Under the pieces are notes generated by a model. That model saw nothing but the letters and a program-made list of their open reading frames with translations. It did no database searches and was not told the DNA's origin. The translations under genes were made by a program, and so were the position numbers. Below, piece after piece: positions 54,630 through 62,800 of a DNA stretch of 64,000 nt (position 1 is the first letter of the stretch; each line of letters opens with the position of its first letter). Source of the stretch: Chara braunii (Eukaryota; Streptophyta; Charophyceae; Charales; Characeae); the NCBI GenBank assembly GCA_003427395.1, contig BFEA01000062.1, forward strand, positions 115,858 through 179,857, read 5' to 3'.

Positions 54630-57600
54630 CATCACAGCCTCAGGGTGCAGTGGCTACATCAACACCTCAATGTGTCTCCATAGCAAGGAACTTCTTTAAA
54701 GACCTCTTCAAATCAAGGATAAAGGATAAACCATATGAACAAAGATCAACAGACATTGACGAATTCTTAATACCACTATAGCAATCCCTGTCAAAACAAC
54801 AAAGGAAACCCTGGAGATGCCTTTGACCAAGGACGAGGTATGGGCGGCCCTAATGCTAATGAAGGAGGAGAGAACCCCGGGGATAGATGGGTTTCCTAAA
54901 GAACTTTGGGAAACCATGTGGGGTACTCTTTCACAAGATCTAATGGAGTACTTTCAGGAGGTATGGGCCACGGGTCAAATGGGCGAATTGGTGGGGCAAG
55001 GGGTCTTGACATTGCTACATAAGAAAGGAGATAAAATGAACATCAGGAACTATTGGCCAATCACCTTACTAACAGTGGTCTACAAGATGGCGGCAAAAAC
55101 CCTGACAAACCGTCTGGTCAAAGTGTTAGAAGATATCATACACCCTGCACAGACAGGATTTATCAAGGGACGTAAGATCCAAGACAATATCTTGTTGGTT
55201 AACGAGTTATAAAACTATCGCGGCAATCGAAGCATAATGCCGCCATCATATTTGTAGACTTTGAAAAAGCATATGATCATGTGGACTGGTTTTTCCTGGA
55301 CAAATGTTTGGAGAAAATGAACTTTGGTCTAAACTTTGGGAGATGGATTGAGATCCTTCATCATAACGCTACGACGTCGATCCAGGTGAATGGCAGACTG
55401 ACCCCTGCCATCCACCTGGAACGATCGGTGCGACAAGGGGACCCCATTGCACCCTTTCTCTTCGTCATTATAATGGAGGTCCTAGCAGCGAATTTGAGGT
55501 CCCACAAAGATCTCCGGAGAATACAGATTTCTTCTATTTCGGCAGAGGCCATCCCGGTTTGCTCACTCCTTGTAGATGACCTTACCATAATGGTGGAAGC
55601 ATCCCAGGAAAATATGAGGGAGATCCAAAAACTGATGGACCGTTTCTACAGCCTATCTGACATGGCAATCAACTGGGGGAATAAGACATTGGGGTGGTGG
55701 ATTCACTACCAGGGGGGAAGGCCACCGGAACACCCCAGAGTCAGATAGTTGCCCACAAAGGCCCCAATCAGAGTTCTGGGGGTCCAGATGACAGCGGAGG
55801 GGCAGCCCCCCCTGAACGATGAATGGCTTACCCAACCGGTCCTTGAAAAGCTAACCCAGTGGAAGGACAAGCAAACATCCTTAATGGGTCGTTCCCTTAT
55901 AATCAATAACGTAGTCCTGGCAACCCTCTGGTACAAAACAGTGATCTGGGCGCTCGACAAACATGCAGTTGCTTCCCTGCAAAGACAGGTGGCGGCCTTC
56001 TTATGGAGGGGGAATCATGAATGCCCAACAGCAATTAGCAGAGTTGCCTAGAGATCGATCATCCAACCAAAATCTAAAGGGGGATTGGGAATCATCGACC
56101 CCACGACACAGGTAATGGCCTTGGCCCTGCAACGGATAAAAAATCTGTTGTTCTCTACTCAGGCGTCATGGAGACCCCTAGCACTGCAACAAATAGCCAG
56201 GTTGGCACCACCAACCCCTCCCGGAGTTGCGCCAGAGACTTGGCTCGAAGACAGGTATTGGACTATATCCAGGAAATCAGTGAGGGCTAGGAATGAAGAA
56301 GTGACTGATAGGCAGGCAGCCAGGCAGGACTTAAAAAAAGACCCTTTCTGGCCTACTATCCTAAGGACATGGCGTAAGCTGCCCCTGTCGGATAAACCCC
56401 CCCCTGAACGCTGGGAGGAGGTGGTCCGGCAACCTCTTTTTAGGAATCGATGGATTGCAAACCGGCATAGCAGAGTGCTCCGTGGTGATGAGAATCCTTG
56501 GAAGGGGTGGGTCAAGAACGGGGTCTTGAAAGTCAAAGACATTTGGGAGGGAACTAAGAACTGGCTGTCAGAATCTCAACTAAGGGGGAAGCTGAGATAT
56601 TGCCATAAGGTGGGAGAGGCAATGGACACGATTATCTATGCTATCCCCCTAGACTGGATCCGGATCCTTCGCAAGGGGCCTTTAGTGATGGAAGGGGATT
56701 GGGTCGGAATCAGGGACACGAAGGGGGTGATTGGGAATATAGTCTATGCCGGTTCTGGGGGAGCGGGCGAGGAACAGAAAATGGCGATCAACCACTTTAG
56801 AATAAAAACAGATAACCGCCTGAAACGGACCCAAGCAGAAGTAACAGAATGGTACTCGAAGTCGGAAGTCTTCCGTATTCGGGTCCTTAAGGAAATGGAC
56901 CAATGGAGGGCATACAAACCAAAGATGTCAATCCAAGACCTCCCTCTAGACCCCGACGACTGGATATGGACCCTGCAATATGGTAGGGGCAGATCCGGAG
57001 AAAGGCGGTTGCACACCCTCTCCGTCAAAGCCACCTACCGAATGTTAAGACCAAGAGTCAACTTGAAGGAGGTGGTTGAGGCGCGTTGGATGACACACCT
57101 TAACATAGGGAAGGATATGTTGCGACCAGTTAGGTGGTTTATGGCAAGCAAATTTATGCCAGCGAAAATAGCTTCATTACAATGGCAAATGGAACATAGG
57201 TCCTTGCCAACAAATGACTGGATAATAGACAGAACACGTTTGGAACAAAAAGGGCTGACGCTCCCCTGGTGTAAGATATGTGCAGAATCCTTCCCGCCCA
57301 GAAAATGACCCGAAACCATAGAGCACATGTTTCTGCAGTGCCCTGCAGCAAAATGGTTGTGGAGATGGTGGGACCGCCTCTGGAGACGTCTAGGTGCGTC
57401 TCAACCCTGGCCATGGGATTGGAGAGCGCTTCTCTGCGAAGCATGGACTCCGGTAGAAGCCACCACCTTTGAAAGGAATATGTTTAAAATGGGACGTCGG
57501 GCCATCATTTGGTCTATCTGGTTGCGGCGATGCACATTAGAAATGGAAGGGGTGCGCAGGGACGGTACAAAATTTATCAACACAATAAAGGAACAAATAC

Positions 57601-57914
57601 AAGAAGATATCACAATTCAATGGGAAAGAGTCAGACAGAAGATCGCTTCTCTACATTCCAAACAGGAAATCAAGCAAATCATTGGAAGTTTCCGTAAAGA
57701 CTGGCTGGGCGGGGAACAAGGAGGGTGGATTGCAAAGGTAGAGTGGAAAGGGAGTGACAGGGGGGGGGGATGTTATAGGGGATGTTTGTTTTCAAGAATG
57801 GACGAAGATCGACTCCTCTTTCCCCACTTGGCCTGCTTCAGATTTTGTCGACTTTTTTCCCCCATCACCTCTGGCTTTGGTAGACATGGAATGGTATGGG
57901 GGGATAGGGGATAG
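54630..57914 (+). pseudogene. LINE D ORF2: RT, zf-RVT and C-terminal domain
   Basis: Best-kept RT of the window: RTPGIDGFPKELWETMW, NYWPITLLTVVYKM, IKGRKIQDNILLVNEL (frameshift after), FVDFEKAYDHVDWFF, RQGDPIAPFLFVII, SLLVDDLTIM (FADD is LVDD), GWWIHYQGGRPPE. A TAG sits at 55747 and one at 56049 (Trp elsewhere). The 407-codon frame 56085-57308 reaches SVKATYRMLRPRVN, LPWCKICAESFP; a TGA (Arg CGA in LINE C) precedes ETIEHMFLQCP. The last frame, 57327-57914, ends the C-terminal domain (KDWLGGEQGGWIAKVEWKG). Confidence 0.85.
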
Positions 57915-57993
57915 GGGACAGTAAATAAAAAGGAAAACGCAGGGAGCACTTAGATACCCTGCTCAATTTTTTTCTAAAAAAAAAAAAAAAAAA
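54630..57993 (+). mobile_element. LINE D, 5'-truncated, with poly(A) and TSD
   Basis: Flanked by AATCTTTTGAATTATTT at 54613-54629 and 57994-58010 (up to two A may belong to the tail). It begins in the linker before RT and ends with a run of about 20 A. Unlike LINES B, C, F and J it has no hairpin module before its poly(A). Confidence 0.9.
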
Positions 57994-58010
57994 AATCTTT
58001 TGAATTATTT

Positions 58011-58451
58011 TTCTAAATGGGTAGGTTGGTCGGAAGGGGGGGTGAGCTCTGCTCTGCAGGGGCTGCACAAGGTGGGTAGTGATGCCTTGAAGGGGGTAGG
58101 AGCAGATTTTGGGGATTACTCTATTCTGGGGTTGAGGGGAGAGTTCAAACCTCAGCGGGGGCAGATTAGGGTAAGGGGCAAGCAGAGGCATTTTTTGGGT
58201 GGGAACTGAATGCCTCTGGGGGATTGGGGTGGGGTTGGGGCTGTTCTTAGTTGGGGCCGATAAGGAATGCCTGTGATAAGGATATTCTTTGTTCGGCGGA
58301 GGCAGTGACGGGACAGGGGAAAGGGGAGAGTGGGGGGGATTTTCCATTATCAATCGTGATATCCAAAAAAAAAAAAAAAAAAAAAAAAATCAACCATGTT
58401 ATATCCAGTTTTTCTGGTGTTCTGTAATTCGGGGTGGCACTTGACCTTCTT
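58011..58451. other. Right flank of LINE D, no gene
   Basis: G-rich sequence with an A run of about 25 at 58365-58389. No recognisable gene. Confidence 0.5.
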
Positions 58452-59365
58452 CCTCATTCGGAATATATATTTTAAGAGATGGTCGAACCCGGGCTGATAT
58501 CTACGTAGTTGCTTTGTTATGTGCCCCTGGTATGCCAATGCCAGAACGACGCTGGCCGGAGCTGGGGCGTTGCCCTGTAACCTGCAAATGACAGGAGTGT
58601 GAGGCCTTGTAGAGAAATCTGGGGATTAGTCGAGGGAGGAAGACAATCCAGTGGTGAACGAGGGGGTGCTACCAGGACAGCCTATGGGTCAGGTTTAGTC
58701 TAGGTGGCGAGAACAGGATAGCTATGGTTGATGTTGGCTAGGATGACATTGTCTCTGAGAGGTAATGTCATGGATCAGGGAGGGCTAGGGGTTGTTCTAG
58801 GATTAGAAGGCCAGATTTGCTGATATAGCATAGACTTCTAAAATTTTACAAATACTAATCGACATCATCATTAGCATCATTATCATTAGTATCATTATCT
58901 CACATTTCATGACGGCACTTGGTTTTCTTCCTCATTCGGGATATATGATTTAAGAGATGGTCGAATCCGGGCTGATATCTATGTAGTTGCTCTGTTCTTT
59001 GCCCCTGGTATGCCAATGCCAGAACGACGCTGGCCGGAGCTGGGGCGTTGCCCTGTAACCTGCAAATGACAGGAGTGTGAGGCCTTGTAGAGAGATCTGG
59101 GGATTAGTCGAGGAAGGAAGACAATCCAGTGGTGAACTGGGGGGTGCCACCAGGACAGCCTATGGGTCCAGGTTTAGTCTAGGCGGCGAGAACAGGATAA
59201 CTATGGTTGATGTTGGCTAGGATGACATTGTCTTTGAGATTAATGTCCTGGCTCAGGGAGGGCTAGGGGTTGTTCTAGGATTAGAAGGCCAGATTTGCTG
59301 ATATAGCATAGACTTCTAAAATTCTTCACATACTAATCGTTATCATCATTAGTATCATTATCCCA
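58452..59365 (+). repeat. ~480-bp tandem repeat, two units
   Basis: Unit 1 is about 58452-58930 and unit 2 about 58936-59365. Both run from TCATTCGGRATATAT through a single GACGCTGGCCGGAGCTGGGG block (R5 at 58540, R6 at 59015), GGACAGCCTATGGGTC, TAGGGGTTGTTCTAGGATTA and end in CATCATTAGTATCATTATC. Differences are few. Confidence 0.9.
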
Positions 59366-59388
59366 CATTTCTCATACAGTCAGTAGAA

Positions 59389-59391
<3 letters not shown>

Positions 59392-59424
<33 letters not shown>
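59392..59424. repeat. (ATC)n microsatellite
   Basis: Eleven ATC/CAT units at the end of the tandem repeat block. Confidence 0.95.
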
Positions 59425-59577
59425 AGGAGGGACGCAGAGCCCGGTTCTCAGCTTGTTTGGTTCGGTTTCTCCGGGTAGACTGTGAGGACCCCCGCCTCAA
59501 TCTTCTCATTCAATTTGTTAATATCAGCCTTGGGCACTGGGCCCGCTTTGTTTAAAAAAAAAAAAAAAAAAAAAAAA
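59425..59577 (+). mobile_element. End of the composite insertion in LINE G/J, with poly(A)
   Basis: GGGACGCAGAGCCCGGTTCTCAG-like sequence at 59429-59450 and GGGCACTGGGCCCGCTTTG at 59533-59551, remnants of tail modules, then about 27 A ending at the second copy of the AGAGTCT target site. Confidence 0.6.
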
Positions 59578-60119
59578 AGAGTCTCAGGTGTTCACCTAAC
59601 AGCCCTCGGCCCCCCCTTGGACCACAGGGAAACATTGGTGGACTTAACAGCCCTCGGCCCCTCCTCAGACCACAGGGAAACATTGGTGGACTTAGCAATT
59701 CTTTTTTTTTTTTTTTTTTGGTGGACTTAGCAATTCAACGCATGGGGGCCTGGAAGTCAATTCACACCTTGCTGGCAGGGCGGGCTCTGGCAATAAATAA
59801 TGCGATTTTTGCAGCTATCTGGTACGAAGTTGCCTTCTGGCTACTGAGCAAGAGACAAATCTCAAATGCCTTAGAACAGCAGAAACGGCGTACCTATGGC
59901 GTGGTGGTCACGAAAAACTGACTGCATCACAAGAGTGGCATGGGATATCATAACACAACCAAGAACGAGAGAAGGGTTGGGCATAGTGGACTAAATTTCT
60001 CATAAGACTACTGTTGGGGTGATGCTCCGCACCAATTGATGGAGCCTCTCCCCAGGTGCTAGCGGCGGCTGCTCTTATCAGCACCGCTAGCACTGAAGGG
60101 GGTGTTTTGGAAAAAAAAA
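59578..60119 (+). mobile_element. LINE J, 3' part of split LINE G/J
   Basis: Resumes at VSGVHLTALGPPLDHRETLVDL. A ~48-bp tandem duplication (59598-59698) and an 18-T insertion follow. RT thumb then reads ERALAINNAIFAAIWYEVAFW-like (59718-59921). ORF2 then breaks straight into the 3' tail module (60010-60119), so most of the C-terminal region is deleted. Confidence 0.75.
59702..59719 (-). mobile_element. Tail-only insertion: T18 with a 17-bp TSD
   Basis: Eighteen T flanked by exact copies of GGTGGACTTAGCAATTC at 59685-59701 and 59720-59736. The structure is that of a target-primed event which copied only a poly(A) tail. Confidence 0.85.
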
Positions 60120-60129
60120 CACCCCCTTC
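60010..60129 (+). mobile_element. LINE J 3' tail module with a foldback end
   Basis: Hairpin 2 reads GTGCTAGCGG..CTG, loop CTCTTAT, CAG-CACCGCTAGCAC; the T-A pair of other copies is C-G here. It is followed by an exact inverted repeat GAAGGGGGTGTTTT (60095-60108) and its complement (60116-60129) around A-rich sequence. Confidence 0.7.
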
Positions 60130-60489
60130 TAACCTAATTCGGATTCCACTCATTCCATCTCAGCGGGATTTCAGTTTTAGTTTTTTTTTTCCGCTTTTTG
60201 AGAATCATGAATAGCAGGTACCTTTTCCAGGATTGATAATTGAAAAACAAAAAACAAAAAACAGTGATCACCCTTGACTGCTATCCAGTCCACTAAGGAC
60301 GCTGGACCCGTTTTTCAGAAGGAGACTGGAGCCCTGTAGGTGACAGGTAGGGGTAAAAAAAAGAAAAGTCCACTTTGGCCAAGGCTTGCCCTGTCTTTTT
60401 TTTTTTTTTTTTTTTTTTTTTTTGGCAAACAGCCTCGGAGGCAGCTTGAGGTGTGTACAATTACTGTGAATCCTGTGATATCTGTAAGT
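60130..60489. other. Short repeats: A-rich, tail remnant, poly(T)
   Basis: Contains CAAAAAACAAAAAAC near 60247, a decayed tail start GGACGCTGGACCCGTTTTTC at 60299, and about 27 T at 60397-60423. No gene. Confidence 0.5.
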
Positions 60490-60605
60490 TGGGACGCTGG
60501 GCCCATTTCCCAGCAGGTGCTGCTCCCCACCAATAGATGGAGCCTCCCCCGGACCAGCTTGAAGTGACTGCTCCTACCAGCACCTCAAGGCTGGCCCTGT
60601 CCTAA
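60490..60605 (+). mobile_element. LINE-tail copy with a different hairpin stem
   Basis: Hairpin 1: GCTGGG..CCCAGC. Hairpin 2: CCAGCTTGAAGTG-A-CTG, loop CTCCTAC, CAG-CACCTCAAGGCTGG. The stem sequence is unlike other copies but still pairs; the loop is kept. No poly(A) remains. Confidence 0.7.
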
Positions 60606-60784
60606 GAATTTTAAACCAGCCAAGTGGGATGTAGTAGGGTTAAGGGGGAGTGCTTAGGTGGTTTGGGTGGGTCAAGCATGTCCAATGCGGGAAGGGAGCT
60701 AGACAAGTTGAACCCATGGCTGCGGTAGTGTTTAGCGGATCGTCTGACAATGGGCTAACACCGTCGTGTCCATGGGTTCACGGC

Positions 60785-61020
60785 TGACCGACGCTAGAAC
60801 GACGCTGGCCGGAGCTGGGGTTTGGTTGTGCTGCCTTGTAACCTGAGTGAAGCGGGGGCTCGAGGCCTGGTAGAGAGCTCTGGGGAATTGCCGAGGGTGG
60901 AAGGCATTCCAGTGGCTAACCGTGAGTTGTTGCTAGGATGAGGCTGGCCGGAGTTGGGGCGGGTCGCACTGCCCTGTACCCCAGCGGTTGGGGATGTGAG
61001 GCCTGGTAGAGCTTGGCATC
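60785..61020 (+). repeat. Dimeric GACGCTGG repeat, copy R7
   Basis: Two units, the first with GAGTGAAGCGGG in place of the usual spacer, joined by GGAAGGCATTCCAGTGGC. Confidence 0.8.
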
Positions 61021-61169
61021 TAGGACTGGGAGGTTGAGGCAGTTGTAGGATGGTCTGATGAATAGCACTGGGGTAAAGTGGTTTTGTTTATGTCGGCTCC
61101 CGGATAATCTCAGTTGATTTTCACTCTTTTATAAGGAAGTCTGCTTCTCTCGGTTGCTCCCTGTGGTTT

Positions 61170-61620
61170 TAAGAATGCTCTGAGATTCTTGGGGCTCCTA
61201 GCAACTCGCTGTAGGCTGTTCTGATGCTGTTATGTTCATGGATCTGTGGTTGTTCGATGCCAGAACAACGCTGGCCGGTGCTGGGGTGTTGCCCTGTAAC
61301 CCGTTGATAACAGGAGCATGAGGCCTGGTAGAGAGATCTGGGGATGCTTTGGGGTGGGCATTCCAAGGGACAACGAAGGGTTACTGTTGGAACGACGCGG
61401 GCCGGAGCTGGGGTGAGTTGTGTTGCCTTCTAACCTAGCAGGGTGGGGGTGTGAGGCCTGGAAGAGCCCGACAGTGGATAAAACATGATTGGAGGGTCGT
61501 GGAGGGTTTTGTTTGGGGTCCCTGGGGTCTTTGAGTATTTTGAAGACTGCTGTGGTGCTCCGTCTGTGGCTATCAGGACTCTTCAAGACTGTGAAAGTTT
61601 TAGTGGTTCAAAGCTATATT
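61170..61620 (+). repeat. Dimeric GACGCTGG repeat, copy R8 with flanks
   Basis: The dimer is 61235-61490. Upstream sequence (GCAACTCGCTGTAGGCTG) matches that before R3, and downstream sequence (GAAGAGCCCGACAG) matches that after R4, so the repeating unit is about 450 bp. Confidence 0.75.
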
Positions 61621-61634
61621 GATGCTCTGCCTGT

Positions 61635-61675
61635 CTGATGCCAGAACGACGCTGGCCGGAGCTGGGGCGTTGTCC
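61635..61675 (+). repeat. GACGCTGG repeat fragment R9
   Basis: Only the first ~40 bases (GATGCCAGAACGACGCTGGC, then CGGAGCTGGGGCGTTG), cut off directly before the U6-like sequence. Confidence 0.75.
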
Positions 61676-61689
61676 AAGCTTAAAATATT

Positions 61690-61755
61690 ATTATCATGGC
61701 CCTGCACAAGGATGACACACACAGATCGAGAAACGGTCCAAATTACAAAAAACAA
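61690..61755 (+). pseudogene. U6: U6 snRNA retropseudogene, 3' half
   Basis: CATGGCCCTGCACAAGGATG, then ACACACACAGATCGAG and AAACGGTCCAAATT correspond to the conserved 3' half of spliceosomal U6. By my count there is one missing base and four substitutions, two of them CpG to CpA. It is followed by ACAAAAAACAAAAGG, an A-rich tail in place of the U-run terminator. The 5' half, including the ACAGAGA box, is absent, so it is a processed, 5'-truncated copy. Confidence 0.85.
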
Positions 61756-62613
61756 AAGGTACTGATACACCAATGAAATTAAAGAGCAGGGGGAGAAAAA
61801 CGGGAGCAAAATCTTCTGTAGTGGTTGAATGCACTCTCCTCACCGATGAGGGGCATGGCGTCCTGAAGATTTCACTCGCTCCCCTCTTTTTATTTTCATT
61901 GTGTGTATCAATTGTCAGACAAGCTGTGACAGAGCATGACCTCTGTCAACCTCTTGTTCAAGCTGCTCCATTTATTTATTCAATGGAAAACCTCCTTTCA
62001 TGGGATGAGAGAGATCCCACGGCAGGAAGACCCATCCTGCAACAGGACCCCAGCCCTGCATGTGGAGACAGTGCCCATTTGGATCTTGTATCCGGGAACA
62101 GATTGACTGACGACGTCGTCATTGCTGGAATGATGGTTGAGCTGACTTGCTGACTCACCGACAGTATGCAGAAGAGGTTCTCCCGTCTGCTCTTCTCTGA
62201 TTGAGCGGGCGCAGTTGAGTTCCAGTTGGCTGTTCTGTTTCTCTCTAAGGGAAGCCAAACTGGTTATAAATGGTTAAAGAGAGACCCCACTGGTGCCATG
62301 GTTGTGCTAAGTCAGCAGGAAGGTGTCCGATTTTATGGACAGGTGGGCGATTTATTATCACAAAGATAGCGCCAATGGGTCCTGACCTTAGAGAAGTACC
62401 GTTGGCACATTGCGTCCACTGTCGTGGAAGCCAATAACTCCCGCTGATGCTAATGGCAGGGAATCGCCCTAATAAACGCCTTCAGTAAGGAAAAGATTAA
62501 CTGTGCAATCGCTGAGATTGTTCACAGAATGGTTCTATTGTTTAATACTGTGTTTTCCTTTGTTGAGGCCATTTAAACAGTATGCTGGCAGTTGATCCTT
62601 CCCTCGTATGTTG

Positions 62614-62615
<2 letters not shown>
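61756..62615. other. Region without recognisable gene
   Basis: A 126-codon frame at 61773-62153 (…PFIYSMENLLSWDERDPTAGR…) has no similarity that I recognise. The rest shows nothing. Confidence 0.4.
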
Positions 62616-62690
<75 letters not shown>

Positions 62691-62800
62691 GCTCCAGTCT
62701 ATTTGTGGGGAGTAGCACCTGCTCCAAACTGGGTCCAGCAGCAACCCCTTTTAATACCACGCGGAGCTGAGCACTGCAGACCAGGTCCAGTATCCCATAA
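62616..62800 (-). mobile_element. LINE-tail copy, minus strand, with 69-nt poly(T)
   Basis: T69 (62616-62684) followed on the minus strand by GCTGGACCCAGTTTGGAGCA (hairpin 1 weakened), GGTGCTACTCCCCAC and AATAGACTGGAGC. Just beyond, GGGATACTGGACCTGG is a second decayed start of the same module. Such a long uninterrupted tail points to a young insertion. Confidence 0.7.

Noticed and set aside
46172-57908. Reassigned stop codon (for example TGA read as Trp)
   Set aside because: TAG, TGA and TAA all occur, at Trp, Gln, Arg and Glu positions, alongside frameshifts, and differ between sister copies. Decay explains this.
62616-62684. T69 as a pol III terminator or regulatory tract
   Set aside because: It directly adjoins a minus-strand LINE tail, so it is the poly(A) of that copy.
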